NCBI GenBank assembly: GCA_026981975.1
Contig: JALSHV010000004.1
Location: 1-64,000 of the forward strand
Length of the DNA stretch: 64,000 nucleotides
Direction: 5' to 3'
Origin: Aquificaceae bacterium
Lineage (GTDB): Bacteria > Aquificota > Aquificia > Aquificales > Aquificaceae
The notes under the pieces were generated by a model. That model was not told where the DNA came from. It saw nothing but the letters and a program-made list of their open reading frames with translations, and searched no databases. The translations under genes were made by a program, and so were the position numbers. Numbering within the stretch: the first letter of the stretch is position 1; every line of letters starts with the position of its first letter. Of this stretch, positions 53,076-63,205 are shown piece after piece.

Positions 53076-54668
53076 TTATAGAACTACCTGTTTAACGAAG
53101 AGGATTTCGGGAATTCCTCTGAGTTTTTCCAATACTGCAGATGGAACTTCGTCATCAAGATTCAGTATACCCAGAGCTATCCCTCCTTTCTTCTCTCTAC
53201 CGAGTCTAAATCCTGCTATATTAACCCCTGCTTTTCCTAAAAGGGAGCCTATTTTACCTATTACTCCGGGAACATCTTTATTTTCAAAAACCAACAGAAT
53301 GCCTTCAGGCTCTATATCAACCCTGTATCTGTCAATCTGCACTATACGTAACATCTGTCCTTCAAGAACAGTTCCCGCTACAATTTTTTCGGAGCCGTTG
53401 GACCTTATTACAACTTTTACGTAGTGTTTAAAATCAGTAGTTTCCTCCGAGGAAAGCTCTTCAACTTTTATGCCTCTGTCGCGAGCTACGTAGGTGGCGT
53501 TTATTATGTTGACGGGAAAATCTACTACTTCTTCCAGAATACCTTTTAAAACAGCGGCAGATATGGGATGAAAGTGTTCTGAAATATCTCCTCTTACTTC
53601 TATATGTATTTCCCTTATACCTTCTTCAGCCCACTGCACCATAAACCTACCGATCTTCTCCGCTAAATCAAGATGAGGTTTTATAAGGGTAAGAACTGAA
53701 AGATCAGGAAAGGGAGCATTTACTGCATATTCTACCGTTTGTCCTCTGAGAGCTTTTATTACCTGCTGAGCAACTATGACCGCCACGTTTTCCTGAGACT
53801 CATAGGTATTTGCTCCTATATGAGGACTTAGAGAGATATTTTTAAAACGCTTCAGCCTGTTTATAAATTCCGCAGGCGGAGGTTCTTTTGAAAAAACATC
53901 TAAGGCGACACCTTTTATTTTTCCTTTTTCCAAATACTCAAGAAGTGCCTCTTCGTTAATAATTCCTCCGCGAGCACAGTTTACTATATACACACCGTCC
54001 TTCATAATTTCAAGTTCCTCTCTGTTTATCATATTCCTTGTTTCGTGTGTAAGAGGTGCGTGTAAAGTTAAAATATCTATTTCCTTTAGCATATCGTGAA
54101 GCCTATCCACTAACTTTACTCCTAATCTATCCGCCTTCTCACGCGGTATATAGGGATCGTAAGCCATTACCCTCATACCGAAAGCTTTGGCTCTTATCGC
54201 TACCTGCGAACCTATATTTCCTAATCCTATAATACCGAGGGTTTTTCCGTAGAGTTCTATTCCCATAAAAGCTTTCCTGTCCCAGCGATGTTCTAACACA
54301 GATTTATGAGCTTCGTGTCCGTTACGCAGTATGGTAAGCATGTGCATCATTGTAAGCTCTGTGGCACCTATAGTATTAGCACCCGGCGTATTGACTACTA
54401 ATATTCCCCTACGGGTTGCTTCTTCTATATTGACATTGTCAACACCGACACCCGCTCTACCTATTACTTTGAGTTTTTCTCCCCTTTCAATAAGCTCCTT
54501 TGTTACTGGGGTTCTACTGCGGGTGATAATACAGTCAAAGTCTTTAACTATTTCAAGAAGTTCTCTGTAAGGTATCTCTGGCTTATTGTGAAGTTCTATG
54601 TCCTCTTCCCTACCGAGTAATTCTAAACCTTTCGGAGCTATAGGATCTGTCACAAGAACTCTATACAA
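53076..54668 (-). CDS. serA: D-3-phosphoglycerate dehydrogenase
   Basis: First step of serine synthesis. 530 residues, the long form: catalytic and NAD domain (GLGNIGSQVAIRAKAFGMRV), active-site residues in NCARGGIINEEAL and SPHIGANTYESQ, then an intervening domain (about 320-450) and a C-terminal ACT domain (LLVFENKDVPGVIGKIGSLL) that may give serine feedback. It forms a small unit with rimM. Confidence 0.96.
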   Translation of the reverse strand: MYRVLVTDPIAPKGLELLGREEDIELHNKPEIPYRELLEIVKDFDCIITRSRTPVTKELIERGEKLKVIGRAGVGVDNVNIEEATRRGILVVNTPGANTIGATELTMMHMLTILRNGHEAHKSVLEHRWDRKAFMGIELYGKTLGIIGLGNIGSQVAIRAKAFGMRVMAYDPYIPREKADRLGVKLVDRLHDMLKEIDILTLHAPLTHETRNMINREELEIMKDGVYIVNCARGGIINEEALLEYLEKGKIKGVALDVFSKEPPPAEFINRLKRFKNISLSPHIGANTYESQENVAVIVAQQVIKALRGQTVEYAVNAPFPDLSVLTLIKPHLDLAEKIGRFMVQWAEEGIREIHIEVRGDISEHFHPISAAVLKGILEEVVDFPVNIINATYVARDRGIKVEELSSEETTDFKHYVKVVIRSNGSEKIVAGTVLEGQMLRIVQIDRYRVDIEPEGILLVFENKDVPGVIGKIGSLLGKAGVNIAGFRLGREKKGGIALGILNLDDEVPSAVLEKLRGIPEILFVKQVVL

Positions 54669-54700
54669 CTTTTCTTCCTCCGTGAAGGTAAGATTATATC

Positions 54701-56752
54701 CTAAGATTTCCTGTATAAAAGCAAAGTATTGATAACTACACTAAGAGAAGAAAGAGCCATCATAAGCCCTGCCATTTCGGGTTTAAGGTATATACCGAAT
54801 TTGTAAAAAAGCCCTGCTGCTACAGGTATACCAGTAGTATTGTAGATAAAAGCCCATAGAAGATTTTGTTTTATCTTGGTGCTGATTTTTCTTCCTAATT
54901 CTAAAGCTGTGGGAAGGCTTTTTATACCTGAAAGAAGGATCACATCTCCCACCTGTTTTGTTATATCAACACCGTGAGAAACTGCAAAGGAAATATCAGC
55001 CTGCGCAAGAGCTGGAGCGTCGTTTATGCCGTCTCCTATCATGGCTACTGTAAAACCGACTTTTCTGTAACTTTCCACTATATTCTTTTTATCTTCAGGG
55101 GTTACCTGTGCCTTAAACTCTTCAAATCCAAGCTCTTTTGCAACGGTTTTAGTTGTTTCCTTTTTATCTCCAGACAGTAGGATAGGTTTTATTCCGATGG
55201 ATTTAACATAAGCGACTACTTCTTTCGCTTCTTCCCTTAAAGCGTCCTTTAGATGAAAAAGAGCAAGAATTTCCCTGCCTTTCCAGAGAGCTATTGTTTT
55301 GTAAGGACCGTTGCCCGTATCTGATTGCTCCGCATCTCCTATAAAGTAATCACCACACCGTATACCTTTACCTACTATTTCTCGGCAGTTTTCAAGGGGT
55401 AATTCCACCGCCCCTTTTTTTTGTGCGAATTCTCTTATTGCCTTTGCTATCGGGTGATTAGATCGGGATTCTAAGGAGTAAGCAATATCCAGTGCTTTGG
55501 GTTCTCTTATCTGCCAATCTGTTACTTGAAATTTTCCCTCTGTTAAAGTTCCTGTTTTATCAAAAATGATCAGATTTATGCGTGGGAATATTTCAATACT
55601 TGAAGGCTTTTTAATAAGTATGCCTTTTCTCAGTGCTTCTGAAATTCCCACGACAACTGCAAGAGGTGTAGCTATTCCTAAGGCACAAGGACAGGAGATT
55701 ACTAAAACCGCTAAGGAAAACTGGACAGCTTTTTGGAAGTCCCCCGTAGCCTTAATCCATACAAGGAGAGTTAAGAAGGCAATAAAAACCACTCCCTGCA
55801 CAAAGTAGTGAGATACTTTGTCCGCTATTCGTTGAATCTTAGGTTTTTCAGCAAGTGCTTTGTCTATCATTTTTTCTATCTGGGATAGATAGGAGTTTTC
55901 ATAAAGAGCGGTAGATTTTACGTGTATGTAACCTTCTTCAACCACAGAACCGCTTATAACTCTGTCTCCTATTTTTTTAGGTATGGGATCGGGTTCTCCT
56001 GTTATAACTGCTTCTGATACATAGGCTTCACCTTTCACCACTTCTCCATCAAGCAAAATCATATCTCCGCTTCTGTAGATAGCAATTTCACCCTTAGAGA
56101 CTTCCCTTACGTTTTTTTTTATCTCTTTTCCTTCTACCAAAAGGACTACTTCGGAGTGTTGGGTGGAGATTAATTTCCTAAGCAATTTCAAAGCTTTCCT
56201 TTTGGCTCTTTCTTCTATAAATCTACCACCCCTTACAAAGGTTATAAGCAAGGCGTTGGTTTCAAAAAAAGGTTCGCCTTTAAGAAAACCTATCATCACC
56301 AAAGAGCTGTAGAGATAAGCACCGCTCGTTCCAAGAGCTACAAGGACGTCCATACCCGCTATTTTATTTCTTAAGGAGTTATAAGAACCAGTGTAAAACT
56401 TCCAACCTCCTATTGTTTGAACTATTGTAGATAAGATGAACTGGAATAGGAGTCCATAAGGGAGTTTGTAAAAAATTAATAGGAGAATTGTTAGAGAAGC
56501 CAAAGCGCAAAATATCAAAATTACAAATTCCCTTTTTTCACTGTCTTCCTTTACTACTCTATAACCTAAATTTTCTATAGTTCTTACTATTTCTTCTTCT
56601 GAAATTTCACTCTCTTCAAAGTCCACCTTGACTCTTCCGAGTTCAAAGGAAACTTCAACCTTTTTTATACCTTTCCTTTTCTTCAGTGTTATCTCTATGG
56701 AACGTGCGCAGTTTACACAGCTCATACCTTGAACTTTCAGTGTTAATCTCAT
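54701..56752 (-). CDS. copA: copper-transporting P-type ATPase
   Basis: About 683 residues from the ATG at 56752, which places the heavy-metal domain ([19 protein letters not shown]) at the N-terminus as usual; a start 15 codons earlier would overlap hslV. Features in order: [13 protein letters not shown] metal-site helix, phosphorylation site [10 protein letters not shown], the HP dipeptide in SNHPIAKA, and [14 protein letters not shown]. The YN of the seventh helix and MALSS in the eighth are Cu(I)-ATPase signatures. It exports copper(I) from the cytoplasm. Single gene, divergent from hslV. Confidence 0.93.
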   Translation of the reverse strand: MRLTLKVQGMSCVNCARSIEITLKKRKGIKKVEVSFELGRVKVDFEESEISEEEIVRTIENLGYRVVKEDSEKREFVILIFCALASLTILLLIFYKLPYGLLFQFILSTIVQTIGGWKFYTGSYNSLRNKIAGMDVLVALGTSGAYLYSSLVMIGFLKGEPFFETNALLITFVRGGRFIEERAKRKALKLLRKLISTQHSEVVLLVEGKEIKKNVREVSKGEIAIYRSGDMILLDGEVVKGEAYVSEAVITGEPDPIPKKIGDRVISGSVVEEGYIHVKSTALYENSYLSQIEKMIDKALAEKPKIQRIADKVSHYFVQGVVFIAFLTLLVWIKATGDFQKAVQFSLAVLVISCPCALGIATPLAVVVGISEALRKGILIKKPSSIEIFPRINLIIFDKTGTLTEGKFQVTDWQIREPKALDIAYSLESRSNHPIAKAIREFAQKKGAVELPLENCREIVGKGIRCGDYFIGDAEQSDTGNGPYKTIALWKGREILALFHLKDALREEAKEVVAYVKSIGIKPILLSGDKKETTKTVAKELGFEEFKAQVTPEDKKNIVESYRKVGFTVAMIGDGINDAPALAQADISFAVSHGVDITKQVGDVILLSGIKSLPTALELGRKISTKIKQNLLWAFIYNTTGIPVAAGLFYKFGIYLKPEMAGLMMALSSLSVVINTLLLYRKS

Positions 56753-56761
56753 AAGTTTAAG

Positions 56762-56767
56762 TATAAT
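56762..56767 (+). promoter_or_regulatory. -10 box of hslV, probably leaderless
   Basis: A TATAAT box ends 10 bases before the hslV ATG in the 25-base gap between copA and hslV. No Shine-Dalgarno sequence is present. Confidence 0.5.
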
Positions 56768-56777
56768 TCTGATAACG

Positions 56778-57308
56778 ATGAAAGTGATATCAACCACGGT
56801 TCTTGCAGTTAGAAAAGGAGAAGAAGTGGCAATAGGAGGAGATGGCCAAGTAACAGTGGGAACTTCTGTTATAAAACATACTGCTAAAAAGATACGTAAG
56901 CTTTACAAAGATCAGGTTATTGTAGGCTTCGCGGGTAGTGCGGCGGATAGCATGGCTTTGATGGAAAGATTTGAGAAAAAGTTGGAGGAATTCAGAGGCA
57001 ATTTACTGCGAGCTTCGGTGGAATTGGCAAAGGATTGGCGTATGGATAAATACCTTAGAAGACTTGAAGCTCTTCTGTTGGTTGCTGATAAAAACCATAT
57101 ACTTCTCATTTCAGGTAACGGGGATATTATAGAACCTGATGAACCTGTTTTGGCTATAGGTTCTGGTGGTGATATAGCCAGAGCTGCTGCTTTAGCTCTT
57201 TACAGAAATACTTCAATGAATGCAGTAGAAATAGTTGAGAAGTCTTTACAAATAGCCAGTGAAATATGTATTTATACAAATCACAATTTCTTGATAGAGA
57301 AACTTTAA
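56778..57308 (+). CDS. hslV: HslV peptidase subunit
   Basis: Threonine protease that forms the core of the HslUV (ClpYQ) protease. The catalytic threonine should be T6 in VISTTVLAV, so a 5-residue propeptide must be removed, as in other thermophile forms. GGDGQVTVG and [12 protein letters not shown] are family motifs. Length of 176 residues is normal. hslU is not adjacent. Divergent from copA. Confidence 0.95.
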   Translation: MKVISTTVLAVRKGEEVAIGGDGQVTVGTSVIKHTAKKIRKLYKDQVIVGFAGSAADSMALMERFEKKLEEFRGNLLRASVELAKDWRMDKYLRRLEALLLVADKNHILLISGNGDIIEPDEPVLAIGSGGDIARAAALALYRNTSMNAVEIVEKSLQIASEICIYTNHNFLIEKL

Positions 57309-57334
57309 AAAAATAATATCAAAACTTAAACTTT

Positions 57335-57350
57335 TATGATCAATATCATA
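57335..57350. promoter_or_regulatory. FNR-like palindrome upstream of the porin gene
   Basis: TATGATCAATATCATA is a perfect inverted repeat around a 4-base spacer and contains TGAT-N4-ATCA, the core of FNR/CRP-family sites. It is 56 bases before the porin ATG, so a start about 41 bases downstream of its centre would give a short leader holding the AAAGGAGG ribosome-binding site. This suggests control by a CRP/FNR-type regulator. Confidence 0.45.
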
Positions 57351-57405
57351 CCCAAAGATATTGAGATTTGGTTTCATTCTCTAAAACTGCAAAGGAGGAT
57401 TAAGC

Positions 57406-58671
57406 ATGAGAAAGGTGATCTTAAGTGTCACAGCACTGTCTTCTCTTGTTTTTGCTCAACCTTCTGAGGAGCTTAAGTTGATAAGGGAGGAGCTTGAAGT
57501 TATCAAGGAAGAACTCAGAAAGGTAAGGCTGGAAATTGCCATGCCTCAGATTACGGAGTATAAAAGTTATACAGGTTTAGGACCGGCAGCTTCAAAGGCT
57601 CTTATAAATCCAAGAGGGGTTTCCGTTGGGGGTTACGGAGAATTGTGGTTTACCAATATACCCGGTAAAAAACCTTCTACTGAAATGGATTTATACAGAT
57701 TCATCATGTATCTGGGATACGCCTTTACTGAAAGACTTAAATTTAACTCCGAGATAGAGATAGAACACGCAGTTGCAGGTGATGAAAAGCCTGGATATCT
57801 GGCTATAGAGTTCGCTTTTGTAGATTACAGGTTTACCGATACATTTGGAATAAGGGGAGGTATGGTCTTAGTTCCCTTAGGCATAACCAACGAATACCAT
57901 GAACCTCCTACCTATTTCAGTGTCAGACAGCCCTATTTGGAAAAAACCCTTTTTCCCTTTACGTGGAGAGAAAACGGTATAGGAGCTTACGGAGAAACAG
58001 ATCTTTTTGAATACAGATTCTATCTGATAAACGGTATGAAGGCTGAGGAGGGAAAGTATAAACAATCTACTCCTTTCAAGAAACTCAAACAAGACGGTGC
58101 GGAAGCTATTTCCGATGCGCTTGCTTTTACCGGTAGAGTTGATTTTAAACTTCCACGTAATCTTAAAGTAGGAGGTGCTACTTTTATATCTGGAGTTCAA
58201 AATCCACAAGGGGAAAAGTTGGGAACAATATCCGTTTTCTCTCCTCACCTGTGGTGGCAATACGGAGGATTTGATGTAAGATTTGTGGGAGCGTATACAA
58301 CTGTAAGTGGTGCGGATAAGATTACCGCGGAACTTTCACCCGCTACCTGCTCGGTGAATCCTGCGGACTGCAACGTATTTCCTGAGAAGATGCAGGGTTT
58401 TTACTTGCAGATAGCTTACAATATTCTCAGATTTACAGAACTTGATCAGGAGCTTTACCTTTTTGGAAAGTATGAAGACATAGATGTTTACAAGGAAGTT
58501 CCCGCAGGATACCAAAAACCGGAAGGGGAGAAGTTCAGAATATACAATCTCGGACTCTCCTACAGACCTCATCCTCTTGTAGCTCTTAAGGCAGATTATG
58601 CAAGAAAGGAGGTAAGTGGAAACGCTCCTAATGAAGATATATACAGTATGGCTATAACTTGGATGTTTTAA
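57406..58671 (+). CDS. outer-membrane porin-like protein
   Basis: 421 residues: signal peptide ending VFAQ, a short coiled coil (EELKLIREELEVIKEELRKV), then a beta-barrel with many alternating strands, finishing in phenylalanine (MAITWMF). The coiled coil before the barrel recalls phosphate-selective or trimeric porins. The substrate is unknown. Two cysteines in CSVNPADC may lie in a loop. A good AAAGGAGG ribosome-binding site and an FNR-like palindrome lie upstream, suggesting regulated expression. Confidence 0.82.
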   Translation: MRKVILSVTALSSLVFAQPSEELKLIREELEVIKEELRKVRLEIAMPQITEYKSYTGLGPAASKALINPRGVSVGGYGELWFTNIPGKKPSTEMDLYRFIMYLGYAFTERLKFNSEIEIEHAVAGDEKPGYLAIEFAFVDYRFTDTFGIRGGMVLVPLGITNEYHEPPTYFSVRQPYLEKTLFPFTWRENGIGAYGETDLFEYRFYLINGMKAEEGKYKQSTPFKKLKQDGAEAISDALAFTGRVDFKLPRNLKVGGATFISGVQNPQGEKLGTISVFSPHLWWQYGGFDVRFVGAYTTVSGADKITAELSPATCSVNPADCNVFPEKMQGFYLQIAYNILRFTELDQELYLFGKYEDIDVYKEVPAGYQKPEGEKFRIYNLGLSYRPHPLVALKADYARKEVSGNAPNEDIYSMAITWMF

Positions 58672-59534
58672 TAGACTTCTACAAAACGCTCCTTCCTGAG
58701 CTGTTTTACAAGTTTTTCCCTTTCCTCTTCCATTTTTCTGAGGAGGAGTTGCTCCCTAATCTCCTCCTCGCTTCTCCCTGAAAAAACTTTAATCTCCCTT
58801 AAGATCTTGGCAAAGTATATGTTTTCGTCGTCCTCTGCTATAACAGTATGTCCTTTTTCAACTTCCCAAACTTCTTTGTCTAAGGGTTCTATAAGATCCC
58901 CCTTTTTAACTTTAAGTCTTTCTATTTTAATTCCTAAGTGATTGGCTAATTGAGTTATATCTAATTTATTCTTTTCCGTAAACTCAAGAATCTCTTCTTT
59001 TTTATCCTTACTTATTACCAGAAGTTCTATCTCCCTTACGTATTCTATTTCTCCCTTCTTTAATCTTTCCAGTTCTATTTCTATTTCCGTTATTTCAATA
59101 CGGTGTTTCAAATACTCTTGTAAACCAGCAGTGGATAGAATTTCCACTCTGAGAAAGTTTTTCAAGTCTTCTAAGGTAAACCCTGCTCTGCTCAAGTCTG
59201 TGATTAGTTGCTCTACGGTCTTTCCGTTAGATCTGGCTATGTCTTCTATTACTTTATTAAGGTATTTCTCTGGAGTGTTGAATCCTTTTTCCCTCAAAAA
59301 TTGTGCTATCAGACGCTTATCTATAAGCATTTTTATCAAAGTTTGTCTATCAGTATTTCCATAAAATAGTCTTGCCATATTGACTTCACTTTCAAGAAGA
59401 GGCTCTCCGTTTACATTAGCTACAACCCTATCTATAAGGGAGGAAAAGGAAATTTCTAAAAACAAAAGTAAAGCTAATCCAATTTTGAAGGATACACTTC
59501 CACAGGATAGCGCTTTAGAATTTCCCGAAACCAT
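58668..59534 (-). CDS. SurA-like periplasmic chaperone
   Basis: 288 residues with a hydrophobic signal (about 17-32, following an unusually long N-terminus) and the SurA N-terminal domain: DRVVANVNGEPLLESEVNMA, then a helical part with LIDKRLIAQFLREKGF. The C-terminal part looks like a degenerate PPIase domain. It would guide outer-membrane proteins such as the nearby porin. It overlaps the next gene by 61 bases; the start is therefore not secure. Confidence 0.78.
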   Translation of the reverse strand: MVSGNSKALSCGSVSFKIGLALLLFLEISFSSLIDRVVANVNGEPLLESEVNMARLFYGNTDRQTLIKMLIDKRLIAQFLREKGFNTPEKYLNKVIEDIARSNGKTVEQLITDLSRAGFTLEDLKNFLRVEILSTAGLQEYLKHRIEITEIEIELERLKKGEIEYVREIELLVISKDKKEEILEFTEKNKLDITQLANHLGIKIERLKVKKGDLIEPLDKEVWEVEKGHTVIAEDDENIYFAKILREIKVFSGRSEEEIREQLLLRKMEEEREKLVKQLRKERFVEVY

Positions 59535-60289
59535 TTTTTAAGAACCTCCTCTTTTTTTACATTGAGAAGTTTACGCCTAACTCTTTCTTTTATTTCCTCC
59601 AAGGGTAGTAATCCCGGTTTTCTCTTGTCAGTGATTTTCAGAACAAGGTATCCACCGTTTATTTTAATGGGCTTTGAAACACTTTCCTTTTTATAAGGAT
59701 ACAAACTTCTTCTCAAACTGTGCGGTAGAGATTGAAGAGAATACCAACGTTCTTTACCCGCTTTTACGTTAGAAGGTATTTTTTCTTTTCTGAGCAAGGA
59801 GCGGTATAAAAGCTCAGCTTCTCTTTTGCTTTCTGCTAAAAAGGGTAGAAGTTTCACTTGAGTAGGGAGATAGAAATCCCTTTTATTAAGAAGATAGTAG
59901 GCTGTTATTTCCTTTTCAGAGACACTGATATCCTTTGTTAGACAATCTGTTAGTTTTTCTACAAGTATTTCTCTTTTTATCAACCTCCTTAGTGTAGGAG
60001 AAGCGTTTTCTCTTCCCCATCTTTTTAGCCTGTTGTCTATCTCTTCTTCCGAAACTCTTATCCCCATATCAACCGCTACTCTTTCTATAAGCATTCCCTT
60101 CACGTATTCTAAGAAGAATTTCCTTTTGTTTTCTCTGGTGGGTTTTACAGTATCTAAGTGAAGAATCTCTTTCCAGTAAACCTCAAAGGCTTTTTTAAAC
60201 TCTTCGTAAGTCAATACTTTACCATCTACACGAGCTATTACTTCCGCGTAGGTAAAAGATACTAATAAGAACAAGGGAAGGAAGATCAT
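59474..60289 (-). CDS. SurA/PpiC-like periplasmic folding factor
   Basis: 271 residues with signal peptide ending TYAE, an N-terminal SurA-like segment (VIARVDGKVLTYEEFKKAF) and a C-terminal region (LPHSLRRSLYPYKKESVSKP, then GGYLVLKITDKRKPGLLPLE) matching the end of parvulin-type isomerases. It probably works with the next gene product, which has the same plan. First gene of a two-gene unit, just downstream of the MFS gene by 0 bases. Confidence 0.78.
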   Translation of the reverse strand: MIFLPLFLLVSFTYAEVIARVDGKVLTYEEFKKAFEVYWKEILHLDTVKPTRENKRKFFLEYVKGMLIERVAVDMGIRVSEEEIDNRLKRWGRENASPTLRRLIKREILVEKLTDCLTKDISVSEKEITAYYLLNKRDFYLPTQVKLLPFLAESKREAELLYRSLLRKEKIPSNVKAGKERWYSLQSLPHSLRRSLYPYKKESVSKPIKINGGYLVLKITDKRKPGLLPLEEIKERVRRKLLNVKKEEVLKKWFREILKRYPVEVYPSKLD

Positions 60290-61825
60290 CTAAGTGTGTT
60301 TATTATAACCAAACAGCAAGAGTAAGGGAAGTAATCCTATAACCGCAAATATTCCACTCCACACAAATAAATCCTGAAAAGCATAAGAGAGAGCCATTTT
60401 AAACTGAAGAGACCCAACACTGTAATAGGCTTTTAAAAGAGACTCTTGCAAGGTATAGGAATTTCCTGTAAAGTAAGTGGTAAGCTCTTCAATCTTTGCC
60501 ATTACCGCGGTTAGATTTAGCGATTGAAGTGCGGATATTTCTTCATAGTGAAAGGCTGTATTTCCTTTAATTATATTGGTAGCTATAGCTGTTCCAAAAG
60601 AACCTCCTATGAATCTTATGTAGTCTAACAAACTTATAACAAGTATGGTTTTTTTCTCTAAACCTTTAAGAGCTATTATCGTAACAGGAGCGAAAAACAA
60701 ACCCATACCTATTCCTGTAACAGCAAGTTCAACAGATGCTGTTCCCTTAGGAGTATAAAGATCGTAGTGCCTTATAAGGAAAAATACAGATCCTAAGTAT
60801 ACAATAATCGCAATAAACAGTGTTCCACCTGCACTCCATCTATCACTCATTACCCCTGCTATAATGGAACAGATTGCTATAGCAAAGGCAAAGGGTAGAA
60901 GAAGAACTCCTGTTGTAAATGTGCTTAAACCTTTTAAAAATTCAAAGTATAAAGGAATGCTATAAAAAAGAGCATACATAGAAAATCCGAGAACAAATAA
61001 AAATACAAAAAAAGCCACTGAAAAATTAACTCTTTTGAATACACTCAAATCCATCAGCTTCACCTTAGAAAATCCTTCTGAGATTGTATAGAAAATGTAA
61101 AAAATTACCGCAGTGAGTGTAAGAAAAGCAATGAAGTTTGAAGTAAACCAACCCATTTGCTGTCCTTTTGAAAGAACAATAAGAGTGCTGACAGTCGCTA
61201 TGGATATGAAAACAAAAGAAAAGAAGTTAAAAGGAAGAAATTCTCTCTTAGGAGATATCTCTTTGAGGAAAAATAAGGAAGCTACTGTGAGCATAATCCC
61301 TACGGGAACGTTTATAAAAAATATCCAATTCCAATTTATATGCTCCGTTAGCCAACCTCCCAGTGTGGGTCCTATGGCAGGTGCGAAAGAAGCACCCAAG
61401 CCGAAGATTCCCATAGCAAAACCTTTTTGCTGAGGAGGATATGCAGTGAAGAGAATAGCCTGTGCGCTTACTATAATAAGTGCTTCCGCAAGTCCTTGGA
61501 GAGATCTGTATATTATCATTTGGTATAATTCTGTTGAGTTTCCGCACAAATAGCTGGAAAGAGTAAACAGGGCTATTCCTGTGCAATACATAACCTTAAG
61601 ACCGATTATTTTCTCCAACCACTCTAAGAGGGGAAGAACTACAGCAGCTGCTATCATATAGGCGGTTACAACCCACTGTATTCCGTATAAATCAGTTTTA
61701 AGGGGAGCTATCATCTTAGGCAAAGCTATATCAACTATTGTGGTGTCAAGAATAGCCATAAAGGCTCCTGCCATTACTATAAGAGTATGAATTGTTAGCT
61801 CTAACCGATTGAGTGACTGACTCAT
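60290..61825 (-). CDS. EmrB/QacA-type efflux transporter (DHA2 family)
   Basis: 511 residues with 14 predicted membrane helices. Motif FMAILDTTIVDIALPKM lies in helix 1, and GASFAPAIGPTLGGWL is the antiporter motif C in helix 5. It should export drugs or other lipophilic compounds in exchange for protons. No EmrA partner is adjacent. Its end joins the SurA-like gene directly. Confidence 0.9.
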   Translation of the reverse strand: MSQSLNRLELTIHTLIVMAGAFMAILDTTIVDIALPKMIAPLKTDLYGIQWVVTAYMIAAAVVLPLLEWLEKIIGLKVMYCTGIALFTLSSYLCGNSTELYQMIIYRSLQGLAEALIIVSAQAILFTAYPPQQKGFAMGIFGLGASFAPAIGPTLGGWLTEHINWNWIFFINVPVGIMLTVASLFFLKEISPKREFLPFNFFSFVFISIATVSTLIVLSKGQQMGWFTSNFIAFLTLTAVIFYIFYTISEGFSKVKLMDLSVFKRVNFSVAFFVFLFVLGFSMYALFYSIPLYFEFLKGLSTFTTGVLLLPFAFAIAICSIIAGVMSDRWSAGGTLFIAIIVYLGSVFFLIRHYDLYTPKGTASVELAVTGIGMGLFFAPVTIIALKGLEKKTILVISLLDYIRFIGGSFGTAIATNIIKGNTAFHYEEISALQSLNLTAVMAKIEELTTYFTGNSYTLQESLLKAYYSVGSLQFKMALSYAFQDLFVWSGIFAVIGLLPLLLLFGYNKHT

Positions 61826-61842
61826 CAGTTATAGAAATTAAA

Positions 61843-62847
61843 TCACGAACAGAAGAAAGATCCTATTCTTTTTACTTTTCCCTCCATCTCAAGTTGTGTT
61901 AGTAGTGAACATACCTCTTCGTAATTTTCTGAAGTGAACTCCATTATTTCCTCCACACTGCGTGGAATTTTTAAGAAATCCAACAGTGGATCTCTTTCAG
62001 ACTCCGCACCGATAACGTCTTCTATATTTTTCATAAGCTCTGCAATGCCTTCCTTGATTAGAGCATAACAGCCGTCCCACGCGGAAGATCTACCTATTCC
62101 TATATGAACAAAGACCTTTTTTCCGTAATCGTGAGCGTATCGCGCTGTTATTAAAGAACCGCTGTTTATTCTCGCTTCCGGCACTATAAGAAAGTGAGAA
62201 AGAGCTGCTATAAGCCTGTTCCTCTTAGGAAAGGTGTATTTACTTGCCCTTTCTTCAGGAAGAAACTCGGAAAGTAACAATCCTCCAGATTTTTCAATTC
62301 TTTCAAAAATGCCACCTTTTGTGTTTAGAATACCGAAACCCAAAACACAAACCGTGTAGCCATTCCTCTCAACGGCACTCAGATGAGCTTTAGAATCTAC
62401 TCCTTTTGCTCCTCCTGAAACAATACCGTAACCCTTTAGGATAAGCTTAGTTACTGTATCTTCAACAAAGGAAAGAGTATAGGGATTGGGATTTCTGGGA
62501 CCTACTACACCGATTAAAGGAGTATCCTTAAAGTTCCCTTTATAAAAGAGAATGGGAGGAGGATCTGGTAGATTCTTCAGTAAAGAAGGATAATTTTCAT
62601 CTTCAAGAGTTGTAAACTTTATTTTTTCTTTATAAATCTTAAAAGCGATTTTTTGTATACGCTTACGATTACTGCGTATCTGAAGGAAAGAATCTACTGC
62701 CTTTTTTCCTATTACTGTTACTAAGGAATCCGCATCAGCGGAGAATATACCTTCGGAAGATCCGAAAATTTCAAGAAGCTTTTTTATTTTTCTTTCACCT
62801 AAACCCTGTGTAGTTTTCAGAATTAACCAGCGGGTAAGCTTATCCAT
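61843..62847 (-). CDS. dprA: DNA-processing protein DprA
   Basis: Loads RecA on incoming single-stranded DNA during natural transformation. 334 residues: an N-terminal helix-hairpin-helix-like part (KTTQGLGERKIKKLLEIFGS), the Rossmann core (GVVGPRNPNPYTLSFVEDTV, GIVSGGAKGVDSKAH, VPEARINSGSLITARYA), and a C-terminal winged helix. Suggests that the organism can take up DNA, possibly with the pilus genes at 35-46 kb. Single gene, divergent from the ferredoxin oxidoreductase operon. Confidence 0.94.
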   Translation of the reverse strand: MDKLTRWLILKTTQGLGERKIKKLLEIFGSSEGIFSADADSLVTVIGKKAVDSFLQIRSNRKRIQKIAFKIYKEKIKFTTLEDENYPSLLKNLPDPPPILFYKGNFKDTPLIGVVGPRNPNPYTLSFVEDTVTKLILKGYGIVSGGAKGVDSKAHLSAVERNGYTVCVLGFGILNTKGGIFERIEKSGGLLLSEFLPEERASKYTFPKRNRLIAALSHFLIVPEARINSGSLITARYAHDYGKKVFVHIGIGRSSAWDGCYALIKEGIAELMKNIEDVIGAESERDPLLDFLKIPRSVEEIMEFTSENYEEVCSLLTQLEMEGKVKRIGSFFCS

Positions 62848-62876
62848 AACACTAACTTATATCATAGGGTTAACTC

Positions 62877-62905
62877 TTGTTTTCGTATTGTGTTTCCCTT
62901 ATATT
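62877..62905 (+). promoter_or_regulatory. promoter of the 2-oxoacid:ferredoxin oxidoreductase operon
   Basis: TTGTTT (62877-62882), a 17-base spacer and TATATT (62900-62905). Transcription would start near 62912, inside the palindrome CACAATTGTG (62911-62920), which could be an operator. The leader carries a GAGGAGG ribosome-binding site. Confidence 0.5.
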
Positions 62906-62936
62906 TTTATCACAATTGTGGTGAGGAGGCAGAGGA

Positions 62937-63176
62937 ATGTACTATGTCGCTCAAGTCATACGTGACGAATGCACCAAGTATAACTGTAAACAATGCACTC
63001 TTTTCTGCACCGAACCCAACACTCTCATGTATACAGATGAAGGACATCATGCTTACGTAATAACAGAAAGGTGCAAAGGTTGTGCTCTATGTGTCTATGT
63101 GTGTTCCACTCTTCTGAAAAGGGATTCTATTGAAATGGTATATGCGGAAAACAGAGATGTCGCAGGAGTAAGGTAA
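62937..63176 (+). CDS. porE: ferredoxin-like small subunit of 2-oxoacid:ferredoxin oxidoreductase
   Basis: 79 residues with eight cysteines: C12, C17, C20, C24 and the classical C46-x2-C49-x2-C52-x3-C56, enough for two [4Fe-4S] clusters; the first set has unusual spacing and no proline after its last cysteine. The gene order (ferredoxin-like, 189-residue, alpha) matches the por operon (porEDABG) described in Hydrogenobacter. The complex carboxylates acetyl-CoA to pyruvate in the reductive TCA cycle; a 2-oxoglutarate enzyme is the alternative. Confidence 0.75.
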   Translation: MYYVAQVIRDECTKYNCKQCTLFCTEPNTLMYTDEGHHAYVITERCKGCALCVYVCSTLLKRDSIEMVYAENRDVAGVR

Positions 63177-63205
63177 TATCTTTAATTCACTACCGGAGGT
63201 ATGTT

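Noticed and set aside
56753-56797. Longer start for the copper ATPase
   Set aside because: The 15 extra residues overlap hslV on the other strand and precede the heavy-metal domain, which normally begins right at the N-terminus.
61843-62847. dprA as sign of a full competence locus
   Set aside because: No comEC, comEA or comF gene is present; dprA stands alone, so natural transformation is only suggested.
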